Notes: generated by a model from the sequence alone, not told the origin. A stretch of 64,000 bases of DNA from Luteolibacter arcticus (GCF_025950235.1 NZ_JAPDDT010000001.1:248001-312000); one strand, 5' to 3'. Counted from the stretch's first letter, positions 27,401-36,904 are shown. Made by a program: numbers and translations.

Positions 27401-28312
27401 ATGCGCTGGTTCCGTGCCTATCCCGTCCTGTCCTTCCTGCTTTTGTTGCCTGGTTGCGGCATCATCGGGGGAGGTGAGGACAAGCCGGAGACCGCTGCCA
27501 GTCCCTTTGGTCCAGGCGGTGTGCCGCAGCATTTGCGCGCGGGCGGCGGCTCGGCAATCAAACCCGGCGGGAATACTTCTCCCGAAGTCGTCAAGGCGAT
27601 CCAAAACTACAATCCCGACGAACTGGTCTGGACCGATCCCGACGATCCCGATGCCGAACTCCCCGAACTGGATGGACTGCTCACCGCGCCGAAGCAGAAG
27701 GGTCCGTGGTGGGACAGCGAAACCGAAGCCCTCCGCGAGTCGAAGCGCACCGGCAAGCCGCTGCTCATCTGGTTCACCGACAGCGTCCGGAGCACCGCCT
27801 GCAAGAGCTTGAGCGCCAATTTGCTGACCCGCAGTGATTTCGAGGCGTGGGCCTCTGAAAACACGGTGCGCCTGGTGGTGGATCAGTCGGTGAAGGGGAA
27901 GAACATCGATGATACCACCTCCAAGGTGCTTTACTCCCGGGACCTGAAGAAGAAATACAACGCCAGCGGCTACCCCTCGCTGCACGTGCTCGCGCCCTCG
28001 GGCGAGGTCATCGGGCGCTACAAGAGCTATCGCTCCGGGCAGGAGGACTTCCTGTGGGGGCAGCTCAAGCAAGGCGTCTCGCTCGCCCAGCAGCGCCAAA
28101 AGTCGTGGAAGGCTTCGTTGGAGAAAAAGGGCTACCGGGACTGGTCGAATGAAAGCGGGCGGGTGATTTTTGCCAAGTTGGCGGCTTACAAGGAGGGTCA
28201 GATCATCCTCGTGGAGCCGGACGGGCTGAGGGTCCGCACCCATGAGAAGAATCTCTCCGCCGGGGATCGGGTCTGGATCCAGCAACAGAAGGAAAAGCGG
28301 GGGATACGGTGA
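27401..28312 (+). CDS. Thioredoxin-fold lipoprotein with C-terminal SHD1 domain
   Basis: The 303-residue protein has a lipoprotein signal (FLLLLPGC, lipid-anchored Cys). A disordered Pro/Gly region follows, then a thioredoxin-like fold (SKRTGKPLLIWFTD, GYPSLHVLAPSGEVIG). It has no CxxC motif, so a redox role is unlikely. The C-terminus (YRDWSNESGRV, GQIILVEPDGLRVRTHEKNLS) is an SHD1 domain, frequent in Planctomycetes and Verrucomicrobia. It diverges from the antiporter gene. Start ATG 27401 is set by the lipoprotein signal. Confidence 0.78.
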   Translation: MRWFRAYPVLSFLLLLPGCGIIGGGEDKPETAASPFGPGGVPQHLRAGGGSAIKPGGNTSPEVVKAIQNYNPDELVWTDPDDPDAELPELDGLLTAPKQKGPWWDSETEALRESKRTGKPLLIWFTDSVRSTACKSLSANLLTRSDFEAWASENTVRLVVDQSVKGKNIDDTTSKVLYSRDLKKKYNASGYPSLHVLAPSGEVIGRYKSYRSGQEDFLWGQLKQGVSLAQQRQKSWKASLEKKGYRDWSNESGRVIFAKLAAYKEGQIILVEPDGLRVRTHEKNLSAGDRVWIQQQKEKRGIR

Positions 28313-28318
28313 GGGGGA

Positions 28319-28488
28319 AAATTACCAATTATCAATCTTCCAATCACCAATCAGAGTGCTTGAAGAAGGAGGACCGCTGACGCCACAGGCGGAGTTCTTC
28401 CGGAAGACTTGTCCATTCCTAGTGCGTGGCAGCTGTGGGTAGCGCCTTTTCCTTTCTTCCACACACTTCGATTGGTGATTGGAGGATT
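28319..28488. repeat. Dispersed element with AATCACCAATC arms, family B, copy 2
   Basis: The left arm (ATCAATCTTCCAATCACC) and right arm (GATTGGTGATTGGAGGATT) are inverted. Inner blocks TGAAGAAGGAGGACCGCTGA and ACACTTCGATTG match the copy at 6342-6538. It begins six bases after the lipoprotein gene's stop. Confidence 0.8.
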
Positions 28489-28558
28489 CCCGCTTCCCCG
28501 CTGTTGACGCGGGGAGTTTCCACCCCGAATACTCCGCGGCCCCGACTTTCGAAGGACC

Positions 28559-29485
28559 ATGGAAAACGTCATCATCATTGGCACCGGCTGCGCCGGCTAC
28601 ACCGCCGCCATCTACACCGGCCGTGCGAATCTCACCCCGCTCATGCTCACCGGTACCCAGCCCGGCGGCCAGCTCACGACCACCACCGAAGTCGAGAATT
28701 TCCCCGGCTTTCCGGAGGGAATCATGGGCCCGGAGCTGATGATGAACATGCAGAAGCAGTCGGAGAAATTCGGCGCTCGCATCGAGTATGCGAACGTCGA
28801 GAGCGTCACGAAGAACGGCGACGGCTCCTTCACGGTGAAGACTTCCTCCGGAGAGCATCACTCCCGGACGGTGATCATCGCGACTGGCGCGGCTCCCAAG
28901 CACCTCGGCTTGCCCAACGAGCAGTCGCTGATTGGACGCGGGCTTACGTCGTGCGCCACCTGCGACGGTGCCTTCTATCGGGATGTCCCGGTCGCCGTCA
29001 TTGGCGGTGGCGACAGCGCCGCCGAGGAAGCCACCTTCCTGACCCGCTTTGCCAGCAAGGTCTATCTGATCCACCGCCGCGACGAACTGCGGGCCTCGAA
29101 GATCATGGCCGACCGCGCCCTTGCGAATCCGAAGATCGAACCGGTCTGGAATTCCACCGTCACCGAGTATCTCACCGACGAAGCCGGTGAAATGCGCGCC
29201 GCGAAGATCAAGAATCTCGTCACCGGCGAGGAAAGCGAGCTGGAGCTGAAGTGCGTCTTCGTTGCGATCGGCCACGTGCCCAACAGCGCCTTCCTCGGCG
29301 ACCTTGTGGACAAGGACGAGGGCGGCTATATTTTGCAGAATCCGGGCCGCACCACGACCAAGACCGAAGGGCTCTTCGCCGCCGGGGATGTGGCCGACCA
29401 CTACTACCGTCAGGCCGTCACCGCAGCCGGACAAGGTTGCGCTGCGGCGCTTGAGGCGGAGCGTTACCTCGCCGACCACGAGTGA
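28559..29485 (+). CDS. trxB: Thioredoxin reductase
   Basis: The 308-residue flavoprotein has the FAD-binding start [32 protein letters not shown], the redox-active SCATCDG (Cys132 and Cys135), the NADPH-binding [12 protein letters not shown] with HRRDELRAS, and the C-terminal FAD motif [10 protein letters not shown]. It reduces thioredoxin with NADPH. Length and start are standard. The glycine-rich loop has GTGCAG where most have GSGPAG; the extra Cys at residue 11 is a minor oddity. Confidence 0.96.
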   Translation: MENVIIIGTGCAGYTAAIYTGRANLTPLMLTGTQPGGQLTTTTEVENFPGFPEGIMGPELMMNMQKQSEKFGARIEYANVESVTKNGDGSFTVKTSSGEHHSRTVIIATGAAPKHLGLPNEQSLIGRGLTSCATCDGAFYRDVPVAVIGGGDSAAEEATFLTRFASKVYLIHRRDELRASKIMADRALANPKIEPVWNSTVTEYLTDEAGEMRAAKIKNLVTGEESELELKCVFVAIGHVPNSAFLGDLVDKDEGGYILQNPGRTTTKTEGLFAAGDVADHYYRQAVTAAGQGCAAALEAERYLADHE

Positions 29486-29541
29486 TTGCTGGCCGATTCG
29501 GGGCTGGACGCCTGTTATCCGGAAGCTATCTTTCCCGCCTC

Positions 29542-30045
29542 ATGTGTTGGAAATCCGTCGTCGCCGCGTGCGGCCTGCTGTTGGCAGGTCTCTCCGTGGC
29601 GTCGGCGCAAGATGGCTACCTCGAGTGGACGGATGCCAATGGTTTGGTAGGTCCGTTTGCCGAGCCGGAAGCCGATCTGGATACCGACGGCATTACGAAT
29701 TTGATGGCCTACGCCTTCGACCTCGCGCCGGTCAATGACCCGGATGCCTGGGAGAAGCTGCCCTCCCTCGCCTTCATTGGCGACCCGCCGGAGCCGGTGA
29801 TGACCTTCGTGCTGCCGCGGGAAATCCCGCGCGATGTTTGCTACGTGGTCGATCTGGTCACGGAAGATGGCAAGCGCATCGAGATCGCCCGCAAGAACGG
29901 CCGGGGCCCGTGGAAGGGCACCGGTGAGGTCTTCCGTCGCAAGCTGGAGGACGGCTGCACCGAGATCAGCGTGGAAGCACCGCTCGACATTCCGATTCCG
30001 GAAGGCGAGTGCCCGCTCCGTCTGCGGGTCGAGTTTTTGCCGTGA
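29542..30045 (+). CDS. Secreted protein with DxDGxxN motif, unknown function
   Basis: The 167-residue protein has a signal peptide (VAACGLLLAGLSVASAQ), then DLDTDGITNLMAYAFDLAP. This is the calcium-loop motif common near the ends of secreted Verrucomicrobia proteins. The remainder looks like a beta-sandwich (CYVVDLVTEDGKRIEIA). No catalytic motif. I start at ATG 29542; the frame opens 60 bases earlier, overlapping trxB's stop. Confidence 0.65.
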   Translation: MCWKSVVAACGLLLAGLSVASAQDGYLEWTDANGLVGPFAEPEADLDTDGITNLMAYAFDLAPVNDPDAWEKLPSLAFIGDPPEPVMTFVLPREIPRDVCYVVDLVTEDGKRIEIARKNGRGPWKGTGEVFRRKLEDGCTEISVEAPLDIPIPEGECPLRLRVEFLP

Positions 30046-30088
30046 GATAGGCAGGGAAGGGGCAGGAGGCGCAGAAGAAGGCGTAGCC

Positions 30089-30231
30089 CGCTAGGATCGC
30101 GGCGCCTCGGGCCCGCTGACTCACTTGGCGACTCCGCTCTTCATCAGGGGGCTCCGACCACTCGGGCGGACTTGAGTGAGCTGCGGAGCGATGAGGTGCT
30201 TCTGCGGGCCAGAGGCTCCGCGCACCCAGCG
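30089..30231. repeat. Inverted-repeat element, family C, copy 2
   Basis: The right arm (30198-30231) matches the 34-bp arm of the element at 11795-11828 with two mismatches. The left arm (30089-30117, CGCTAGGATCGCGGCGCCTC) is a more diverged complement. No gene between the arms. It lies between the convergent ends of the secreted protein and rluE genes. Confidence 0.7.
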
Positions 30232-30253
30232 GGCCGGGTTTCTCTTCCGGACC

Positions 30254-30814
30254 TCAGCCCAGCTGTTGGCGATCCTCGTCCGTCAGCTCGCGCCAGGTTC
30301 CGTGCGCGAGGCTCTCCAGCCTCAGGTCGCCGATTGCGGCGCGGATCAAGCGGAGTGTGGGGAATCCCACGGCTGCCGTCATCCGGCGGACCTGCCGGTT
30401 TTTCCCCTCGGTGAGGACGAGTTCGATCCAGCGGTCGGGGACGCTCTTGCGGAAACGCACGGGGGGGGTGCGTGGCGGGTAGCCCGGCTCGTCTAGCAGC
30501 CGCGCTTGGCAGGGCAGGGTGCGGTGGCCCTTGAGGTCGATCCCTCCGGCGGCCAGCTTCCGCAGCATCTCGTCGTCCGGCTGGCCCTCGACCTGGACGT
30601 GATAGGTGCGCGGGTGGCCGTGGCGCGGATCCAGCAGCCGGGCCACCAGCCGCGGCTCGTTTCCTAGCAGGAGCAGGCCTTCCGAATCCTGGTCGAGCCG
30701 CCCGATCGGGAAAAGATCCTTGGGAAACTGAAATTCGGCGAGCGTCCGCTGCCCCGGATGGTCCGGCGTGAATTGGCTCAGAACGCCGTAGGGCTTGTGA
30801 AAGGCGACCAGCAT
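30254..30814 (-). CDS. rluE: 23S rRNA pseudouridine synthase RluE-type (RsuA family)
   Basis: The 186-residue protein starts FHKPYGVLSQFT and has the catalytic motif PIGRLDQDSEGLLLL, with the active-site Asp in GRLDxDSEG, and LTEGKNRQVRRMTAAVGFPT. Lacking an N-terminal S4 domain and with PPVRFRKSVPDRWIEL, it resembles RluE, which modifies U2457 of 23S rRNA in E. coli. Start ATG 30814 (MLVAFHKPYG) is normal. Confidence 0.9.
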   Translation of the reverse strand: MLVAFHKPYGVLSQFTPDHPGQRTLAEFQFPKDLFPIGRLDQDSEGLLLLGNEPRLVARLLDPRHGHPRTYHVQVEGQPDDEMLRKLAAGGIDLKGHRTLPCQARLLDEPGYPPRTPPVRFRKSVPDRWIELVLTEGKNRQVRRMTAAVGFPTLRLIRAAIGDLRLESLAHGTWRELTDEDRQQLG

Positions 30815-30852
30815 CAGTCAGGTAGACGGGAAAGCGCCGCCATTGAAAGTGA

Positions 30853-30894
30853 ATGGCCCCGCCAATCACAAGGACCGACGGGGCCATCTTTTCC
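30853..30894. promoter_or_regulatory. Hairpin upstream of rluE
   Basis: ATGGCCCCG (30853-30861) pairs with CGGGGCCAT (30879-30887) and is followed on the + strand by CTTTTCCCCC. As a terminator it would face rightward, with no gene reading into it closer than 800 bases. It could also act in the rluE leader on the other strand. Confidence 0.4.
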
Positions 30895-30992
30895 CCCCCC
30901 AGGGAAAGCTGTTGGTTCGCGGGTTCCGCCGGTGGCGTCAACCCTGAACTTGTGAATCTAATGCCATGGAACCGGACTTCCAACAATGCGTG

Positions 30993-31020
30993 TTGATACT
31001 TACGGGTGACTACGTATCGT
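30993..31020 (+). promoter_or_regulatory. Promoter of the LuxR-type regulator gene
   Basis: A TTGATA -35 box (30993-30998) and TATCGT -10 box (31015-31020) are separated by 16 bases, 28 bases before the GTG start. Confidence 0.5.
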
Positions 31021-31048
31021 AACGGCGGTTACACGCTCTCTCCCAATC

Positions 31049-32110
31049 GTGCTCGGAACTTCCTACTTTGACCTAGCTCAGGCAATCTATCGGGCGACGA
31101 ATTTCGACGATGTCGTCGATCTGCTCGTCGCGAAATTGCCCGGTTTGATCGGAACGGACGAGGCCGTGGTCCTCGGATCTTCACCTCTAGTTGGCGTTTG
31201 CTCGGTTTCCAACCATGGGCCTATTGCAAAACGCCTGAAAGAGCGGATGGACTTGATGAACCGGCTCGCCAGCCGCCATCCGATCACGAACCGGGTCGAT
31301 TTCAACAATCCGGGCGACCTGGGCTTCGCGATGAGCGATCACATTTCGCCGGAGGAATACCGGACCAGCGAGTTTGCCCGGGAGGTCTACGGGGACGACT
31401 GGGCCATGACCGATGCGATGTTCGGACTGCTGGTCGCCGGAGTGCGCCGCAAGGCCTACTTGACCTGCTACTATTCCGGGTCCGGGATCACCGTTCAGGC
31501 ACGCGAGCGCTTCGATGCGATCCTGCTCACCGTGCGCGGTGTGCTCGACCGGTTGGAGGCCTACAATGTCGAGCGCGTGGTCCGGCAGCGGATCTTCGGT
31601 GCCAGTGCTCCGTTGGCCATCTTCTTCCTCAATCAATCGTCAGAGGTTTGTCCGCTCAACCACGCCGCGGTGACCTTTGCCGAATCCCGCTGGGCGCCGG
31701 ATGAAGCGGTGCGCCAACTCACTCCCGATCAAACGGGATTGATCGACCGAGTCGTGGATGACGCATGGATCAACCCCGTGACTGCCGATTGGCGTGACGT
31801 CACGCTCGATCTGGGTGCCGGCCCGTCGCTCATCCACGCCCTGCCGAAGCTCAGCGGCGAGGTCATCATGATGTTTCCGGTCTCCGGGCATGAGCCTGTC
31901 GGCGAGGAAGCGGTGACGATTCTGACCCGCCGTCAGCGGGAAATCATGGAGTGGATCGCCGAAGGCAAGACCAGCGCCGAGGCTGCCATCATCCTGGGCA
32001 TCAGTCCGCGCACCGTGGAGAAGCACTTGGAAGCCGTTTTCCAGCGGCTCGGCGTGGAGAACCGGATTGCCGCGATGCGCCGCTATCTCGATCTCAAGCG
32101 CGGCCTTTGA
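31049..32110 (+). CDS. LuxR-type transcriptional regulator
   Basis: The 353-residue protein has an N-terminal sensor-like region of about 285 residues without a recognised family (possibly GAF-like) and a C-terminal LuxR helix-turn-helix: LTRRQREIMEWIAEGKTSAEAA, ILGISPRTVEKHLEAVFQRLG. It binds DNA as a dimer; signal and targets are unknown. The start is GTG 31049 (MLGTSYFDLAQ); no in-frame ATG lies nearby, and the predicted promoter is well placed. Its end overlaps the convergent glycosyltransferase gene by 17 bases. Confidence 0.85.
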   Translation: MLGTSYFDLAQAIYRATNFDDVVDLLVAKLPGLIGTDEAVVLGSSPLVGVCSVSNHGPIAKRLKERMDLMNRLASRHPITNRVDFNNPGDLGFAMSDHISPEEYRTSEFAREVYGDDWAMTDAMFGLLVAGVRRKAYLTCYYSGSGITVQARERFDAILLTVRGVLDRLEAYNVERVVRQRIFGASAPLAIFFLNQSSEVCPLNHAAVTFAESRWAPDEAVRQLTPDQTGLIDRVVDDAWINPVTADWRDVTLDLGAGPSLIHALPKLSGEVIMMFPVSGHEPVGEEAVTILTRRQREIMEWIAEGKTSAEAAIILGISPRTVEKHLEAVFQRLGVENRIAAMRRYLDLKRGL

Positions 32111-33011
32111 CGCGATCAAGCGACCCTCGGAAGGCGGGGTCGTCGAAGTCGGCGGGTAGCCATCCCGGGAGGGGGGGGTGCCGGAAGGGCTCGTAGAGGC
32201 AGATATTGTTTCCGCCGATTACTCCACCAAGGTAGCTGAAGGTGCTTTTGGCGACGAAGAGCACGTCGCTGCGGACGAAGTGGTGGAAGCTCTCGAAAAC
32301 GTCGTCGTCGAGGTGGAGCTGGGTGCCAAGCTCGGTGAACGCGCGGAAGTCGTCCGGCTGGCCTTGGGAAAAGAGCCGCACGGTGGCCTGATCCGGCCCC
32401 ACCGCGGCGAGCACACGCCGGAGCCGGGCGAGCACCAGTTCATCGGCGGTAAACCGCTCGGAAAAGCGGCCGCTGGCTCCCACGTCGCCGCGGCGCAGGT
32501 GAACGGCGATTTGCACCTTGCCGTCGTCGTAGCCAGTGAGTTCCGGCTTGGGGGAGAGCAGGTATTTTTCCCGAATCAGCGGGGCGATGGCGGCCCATGC
32601 CTCGGGATGCCGGTCGGTCAGCTTGTGACAGTGCGCCACCACCTGCAGGCGGCGTGAGCGGGGGAAGAAACGGTGCGGTTTTGGGACCGTGACTATCGGG
32701 TAGCCGCGTCCCTCGATCTCGGCTGCCGGCACCTCGCCTGCGCCCAGGTTGAAGAAGCTTTCCCACGCCTGCGACCATGCGGCGGGCGTGGTTCCCTCCG
32801 GCACGTGGGCCACGTCGGAAACCGGGCTATGGGCGTAGGTCAGGCCCTTGAGCCGGGCGCAGATCATGGTGGAGAGCCGCGCCGAAATCTGGGCACCACC
32901 GCCATCATCGCGGTCGCGGCAGGTGAGGTAGCTGTCCTTCGGGCGCAGGAGAAAGGGCACGGCGGAGGATGGCCTCGGAGCCCCCGGGACTGGCAACCCC
33001 GAAAGCCTCAC
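32094..33011 (-). CDS. Fucosyltransferase-like glycosyltransferase
   Basis: The key motif is IAVHLRRGDV near the middle, the HxRRxD GDP-fucose site shared by GT11/GT23/GT65 enzymes. Upstream lies CRDRDDGGGAQISARLS, and downstream DVLFVAKSTFSYLGGVIGG, where the serine-rich loop of GT11-like enzymes falls. It probably transfers fucose or a related sugar to a surface glycan. I favour GTG 33011 as start because it overlaps the methyltransferase stop (GTGA), giving 305 residues; GTG 32960 is an alternative. It is coupled to the membrane-anchored methyltransferase upstream. Confidence 0.75.
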   Translation of the reverse strand: MRLSGLPVPGAPRPSSAVPFLLRPKDSYLTCRDRDDGGGAQISARLSTMICARLKGLTYAHSPVSDVAHVPEGTTPAAWSQAWESFFNLGAGEVPAAEIEGRGYPIVTVPKPHRFFPRSRRLQVVAHCHKLTDRHPEAWAAIAPLIREKYLLSPKPELTGYDDGKVQIAVHLRRGDVGASGRFSERFTADELVLARLRRVLAAVGPDQATVRLFSQGQPDDFRAFTELGTQLHLDDDVFESFHHFVRSDVLFVAKSTFSYLGGVIGGNNICLYEPFRHPPLPGWLPADFDDPAFRGSLDRVKGRA

Positions 33012-33793
33012 GGCCGCTCGAACACCATCAGGTGCTGCCACGGCAGGGGCCGCAGGTTGCCTTCGAACCGGAAGCCGGCGCCTTCGAGCTCCAGTCGCGC
33101 CTGCGCCTCGGTCATCTTGTGCAGCGGCTTGATCGGCACCTTCGGGTCCTCGCCGCGGAACTCGAGCAGGAAGATCCGCCCGCCCGGCTTCAGCGCGCGG
33201 TGGAGGGAAGCCAGCATCTCCTGCGGATGGGAGAATTCATGGTACGCGTCCACCATCAGTGCCGCATCGAGCGAGGCGGCGGGGAGCTTCACATCGTCGA
33301 TCGCGCCGAGGTGCGGTTCGACATTAGAGATCTTGAGTTCCGCCGCTTTCTTTCGCAGGAAATCGAGCATCTCGGGCTGGATATCGAGGGCGACGACCTT
33401 TCCGCGTGGAACCTTCTCCGACATACGAAAACTGTAGTAGCCGGAGCCTGCGCCGATGTCGGCGATCACGGCATCCGGTGCCAGTTCGATGGCGGCGATC
33501 GCTTTGCTGGGGGCTTCCTCCTGTTCCCGTTCGGTCCGCTCCAACCAGCCGATCGCGGGGTGCCCCATCACCTTCGCGATCTCGCGGCCGTAGAAGAACT
33601 TGCCGATTCCATCCGGGGTGGCCGGGCCGGTGACGTAGGGGACTTCCACCGCAGCCGGGGCAGGAGCCGAGGCAGCAGGCGGCGGAGGAGTCGGTTCCGG
33701 AGGAAGGACCACCGGCTCGGCGGAGCGAAACCACGCCCACGCCGAAATCGCGGCGACACAGATGAGAACCAGCAGGGGAATCACGCGAGCCAT
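33008..33793 (-). CDS. Membrane-anchored class I SAM-dependent methyltransferase
   Basis: The 261-residue protein has an N-terminal membrane anchor or signal ([19 protein letters not shown]) and a Pro/Ala-rich linker. A class I methyltransferase domain follows with motif [31 protein letters not shown] and [17 protein letters not shown]. An exported or periplasm-facing methyltransferase is unusual because SAM is cytosolic; the anchor may instead hold the domain at the inner face. Start ATG 33793 precedes the anchor. Confidence 0.82.
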   Translation of the reverse strand: MARVIPLLVLICVAAISAWAWFRSAEPVVLPPEPTPPPPAASAPAPAAVEVPYVTGPATPDGIGKFFYGREIAKVMGHPAIGWLERTEREQEEAPSKAIAAIELAPDAVIADIGAGSGYYSFRMSEKVPRGKVVALDIQPEMLDFLRKKAAELKISNVEPHLGAIDDVKLPAASLDAALMVDAYHEFSHPQEMLASLHRALKPGGRIFLLEFRGEDPKVPIKPLHKMTEAQARLELEGAGFRFEGNLRPLPWQHLMVFERP

Positions 33794-33908
33794 GCCATGG
33801 ATACGAGCAGGGCGGGGGCGGATTTCAATGAGCAGATTGTTGGAACGAAAGGCCCAGCCGCGCAGCGGGTTCTTGCGGGCCCGGATGGGGCTGATGTTAG
33901 GTAAACGG

Positions 33909-34913
33909 ATGGATCCCACCCCCGATCGTATTTTTCAAATCGGCAGCGGCTTCTGGTCGTCCAAGACCTTGCTCGCTGCCGTGGAACTCGAGGTCTTTAC
34001 GATTCTCGGCCAAGCTCCGGCCGACGTGGAGAGCCTGAAGCAGCGGCTCGGCTTTCAAGACCGCGGCGCCCGGGATTTCTTCGACACTTTGGTGGCGCTC
34101 GGCTTTCTGGAAAGTAGGGACGGCGTTTACCGCAATACGCCGGAAGCCGCGTTGTTTCTCGACAAGGCGAAGCCGTCCTACATCGGCGGGATGCTGGAAA
34201 TGGCCAGCCGGCGGCTCTACGGGTTCTGGGATCACCTGATCCCCGCGTTGCGCAGCGGTGAACCGCAGAACGAGGTGAAAGGCGGCGAGGAACCCTTTGC
34301 CACGATCTATGCGGACCCCGAGCGGCTTCGCGGCTTCCTGCGTGCGATGACCGGTGTCAGCCGTGGTGCGAACCTTGCCATCGCGCAGAATTTTCCGTGG
34401 TCATCGTATCAAACCTGCGCCGATGTCGGCACGGCTCAGGGCGATCTGGTCGCACAGATTGTGCGGGCGAATCCGCACCTGCGTGGTACCGGCTATGATC
34501 TGCCGGTTGTCGGGACGGTGTTCGAGGAATACATCGCCGGGCTTGGGCTGACGGAGCGGGTGAAATTTCAAGCCGGTGACTTCTTCCAAGATGAATTCCC
34601 GCAGACGGACGTGATCCTGATGGGCCACATCCTCCACGACTGGGATCTGCCGACGAAGCGGATGCTCCTTGAGAAAGCATGGCGAGCCCTGCCACCTGGA
34701 GGCGCGGTGATCGTTTACGATGCGATCATTGATGACGACCGCTCGCAGAACGCCTTCGGTCTCCTGATGAGCCTCAACATGTTGATCGAGACGCCCGGTG
34801 GCTTTGACTACACCGGTGCCGACTGCATTGGCTGGATGAAGGAGGCGGGCTTCCGTGACTGCCGCGTTGAGCATTTGGTCGGGCCGGATTCGATGGTGAT
34901 CGGGATCAAGTGA
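33909..34913 (+). CDS. O-methyltransferase (family 2, acetylserotonin/hydroxyneurosporene type)
   Basis: The 334-residue protein has the dimerisation/winged-helix N-terminus ([18 protein letters not shown]) and the methyltransferase domain with [28 protein letters not shown], the catalytic-region MGHILHDWD and [14 protein letters not shown]. Such enzymes methylate hydroxyl groups of small molecules, for example carotenoid or polyketide hydroxyls. ATG 33909 ([16 protein letters not shown]) matches family starts. It diverges from the membrane-anchored methyltransferase. Confidence 0.9.
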   Translation: MDPTPDRIFQIGSGFWSSKTLLAAVELEVFTILGQAPADVESLKQRLGFQDRGARDFFDTLVALGFLESRDGVYRNTPEAALFLDKAKPSYIGGMLEMASRRLYGFWDHLIPALRSGEPQNEVKGGEEPFATIYADPERLRGFLRAMTGVSRGANLAIAQNFPWSSYQTCADVGTAQGDLVAQIVRANPHLRGTGYDLPVVGTVFEEYIAGLGLTERVKFQAGDFFQDEFPQTDVILMGHILHDWDLPTKRMLLEKAWRALPPGGAVIVYDAIIDDDRSQNAFGLLMSLNMLIETPGGFDYTGADCIGWMKEAGFRDCRVEHLVGPDSMVIGIK

Positions 34914-34920
34914 TCCTCTG

Positions 34921-35343
34921 TCACTCGCAGTCCCGGATTCCCCGGATCTCCTCGGCGAGGCTGGTGGCGAGGCCCGGGGCTTGATCCTTCAGCTCGTCCA
35001 GACCGGAAGGGTCGCCGAGGCCTAGCAGGGTGATCGCACGGGTCATGGGGTGGCCGTCCAGGAACCGGTCCACCTCGTCACGCGTCGCGAATGCGAACAG
35101 CCCGGCATAAAAAAGGGGCTTGGGATCGCGAAGGGTGCTCTTCTTGTAACGCGTCAGGAACAGGGCGAGCCAACACGATTTCTCAAGTCGCTCCGGATCG
35201 GTCCGTTGAAGATGCTCGATCCAAGCCGTCGCCGTGTCCCGCAGGTGACCATGGACGATCCAGCTCTGGTTGACGCGCTGGACCTTGATCAGGTCGATTT
35301 CGCCCTCGTCCGACAGGGGGACGGGCTCTGGGAGGAATGACAT
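34921..35343 (-). CDS. Hypothetical protein
   Basis: The 140-residue soluble protein is not recognised. It is helical and rich in charged residues, with WLALFLTRYKKSTLRDPK and EVDRFLDGHPMTRAI as distinctive segments. It ends seven bases from the convergent methyltransferase stop and diverges from the nucleoid-associated protein gene. Confidence 0.6.
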   Translation of the reverse strand: MSFLPEPVPLSDEGEIDLIKVQRVNQSWIVHGHLRDTATAWIEHLQRTDPERLEKSCWLALFLTRYKKSTLRDPKPLFYAGLFAFATRDEVDRFLDGHPMTRAITLLGLGDPSGLDELKDQAPGLATSLAEEIRGIRDCE

Positions 35344-35454
35344 CTACGGTTTTTTCGAGGGTTGAACGCTGTCGATCCTAGCATCTGCGTCGAGCGGTTC
35401 AACCGGTCCTTGCGCCCCGGGCCGCGGCTTCCTAGCGTCCCCGCCCCGCATCGC

Positions 35455-36567
35455 ATGTCCGCCAAGATCCGCTTTACCTCCGCCTCCGCCACCCGGCTCG
35501 TCCTCGCAAAAATCGGTCACCCGCAGCGCGAAGAGCAGCTGCAGACCTCGAAGCAGGTCTATCCCATCGTTGAGGCAGACCGCTCGACGCTGACCGCGAT
35601 CTTTCTCAAGCCCTTCAAGAGCCTTTCCGGTTATCGCTTCCATCACCACTCGTCACTCGACCAGCACGAGATGAACTCCTGCGCGAAGGCGATCTTCGAG
35701 GATCCGGAGAAGCTGCTCGAAAAGGGCTGCGACATCGCCAAGCGGCTCTACACGAAGTCGAATCACCCGAACATCAAGTCGGGAGACCTGTGCATCGCGT
35801 GGGTCGACGACCTTGAGGTCGATGGCAATCCGGTCACGGGTCTGTGCATCCTGAAGTCCGAGAGCGTGGTGCCCTTCCTGAGCATCTCGACCAGGGACGG
35901 CGACCTCCAGCTCCACACCGAGCACGGCATCAATCCGGAGAAGATCGACAAGGGTTGCCTGATCCTCAACCACCACCCGAACAAGGGCTTCCTGGTCCTG
36001 ACCTTCGATCGATCGGGCTCCGACTCGCGCTTCTGGGTGCGGGATTTCCTTGGCGTGGTCGCCGTGACCGACAGCCCTTTCCTGACCAACAAGTTCACCG
36101 ACATGGCGGTCGCCTTCGCGAAGCAGGAGGAGAAGGCCAAGAAGGAGGCGAAAAAGGAAAGCGCGACCGAAGACGCGCCGGCGGGCGACGACACCCCGCC
36201 GTGGGAAGCGACCACCACTGCCAATGGTGCGTTGGCCTATTTCCAAGAGAAGGCGCAGTTCAGCCTCCAGGAATTCGAGGAGGAAGTACTACGGACACCG
36301 GAGGCCGTGGAGAAGTTCCGCGAACACAAGGCCAAGGTCGAGGAAGAGCAGGGCCAGCGCTTCGACGACAAGTTCGAGATCTCCAAGAAGGACGTCAGCA
36401 AGGCCAGGAAGCGGATCGGCACCGTGGTCAAGCTCGACACCGGCGTGGAAATCCACGTGAAGCCGACCTTCGCCGATCAAAACGAGCCCGTCATGGAACG
36501 CGGCTACGACGAGGTGAAGGGGAAGAAGTTCATCAAGGTCTTCTTCAACGAGGAACTTGGGCGCTGA
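35455..36567 (+). CDS. Nucleoid-associated protein, NdpA/YejK family
   Basis: The 370-residue protein matches the 37-kDa nucleoid-associated protein family. Recognisable are LKPFKSLSGYRFHHHSSLDQHEMN, FEDPEKLLEKGCDIAKRLY, DKGCLILN, FWVRDFLGV and the second half with FEISKKDVSKARKRI, followed by the ERGYDEVKGKKFIKVFF end. A Lys/Glu-rich linker sits at about 215-240. E. coli YejK binds DNA and topoisomerase IV. The ATG at 35455 (MSAKIRFTS) is the likely start. Confidence 0.85.
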   Translation: MSAKIRFTSASATRLVLAKIGHPQREEQLQTSKQVYPIVEADRSTLTAIFLKPFKSLSGYRFHHHSSLDQHEMNSCAKAIFEDPEKLLEKGCDIAKRLYTKSNHPNIKSGDLCIAWVDDLEVDGNPVTGLCILKSESVVPFLSISTRDGDLQLHTEHGINPEKIDKGCLILNHHPNKGFLVLTFDRSGSDSRFWVRDFLGVVAVTDSPFLTNKFTDMAVAFAKQEEKAKKEAKKESATEDAPAGDDTPPWEATTTANGALAYFQEKAQFSLQEFEEEVLRTPEAVEKFREHKAKVEEEQGQRFDDKFEISKKDVSKARKRIGTVVKLDTGVEIHVKPTFADQNEPVMERGYDEVKGKKFIKVFFNEELGR

Positions 36568-36605
36568 AGGCCGGAGAACGGCTCTTCTGAGGGCGCTCTA
36601 ACGGA

Positions 36606-36892
36606 TGCGACTTTTATCCGTGCGCGCGTTCGTGAGAACTTGGAAGCAACGGGCAAGGTCAGCCTCACTGGTTGCTTCCGCGGTGTTACCACCGCGCCTA
36701 CGAGTTTGATCCATAGGCGCGCTTTGAAAAAGTGGAAGCAACGGGCAAGGCCAGCCTCACTGGTTGCTTCCGCGGTGTCACCACCGCGCCTACGAGTTTG
36801 ATCCGTAGGCGCGTCCTTGAGAACGTGGAAGCAACGGGCAAGGCAAGCCTCACCGGTTGCTTCCGCGGTGTCACCACCGCGCCTACGGAATC
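36606..36892. repeat. Tandem repeat, three units of 92-93 bp
   Basis: GGAAGCAACGGGCAAGG starts at 36642, 36734 and 36827, giving unit lengths of 92 and 93. Each unit contains GAAGCAAC...GTTGCTTC, CGCGGTG...CACCGCG and a GTAGGCGCG / CGCGCCTAC pair, so every unit can form several hairpins. The units differ by few bases. The array fills the whole gap between the convergent nucleoid-protein and helicase genes. Confidence 0.9.
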
Positions 36893-36904
36893 CAAATCAA
36901 AGTC

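Noticed and set aside
30144..30986. A 280-codon minus-strand frame overlapping rluE in another frame
   Set aside because: Pro/Arg/Ala-rich translation without domain; rluE in the neighbouring frame is certain.
36606..36892. CRISPR array
   Set aside because: Only three units of 92-93 bp that are similar along their whole length, with no distinct spacers and no cas genes.
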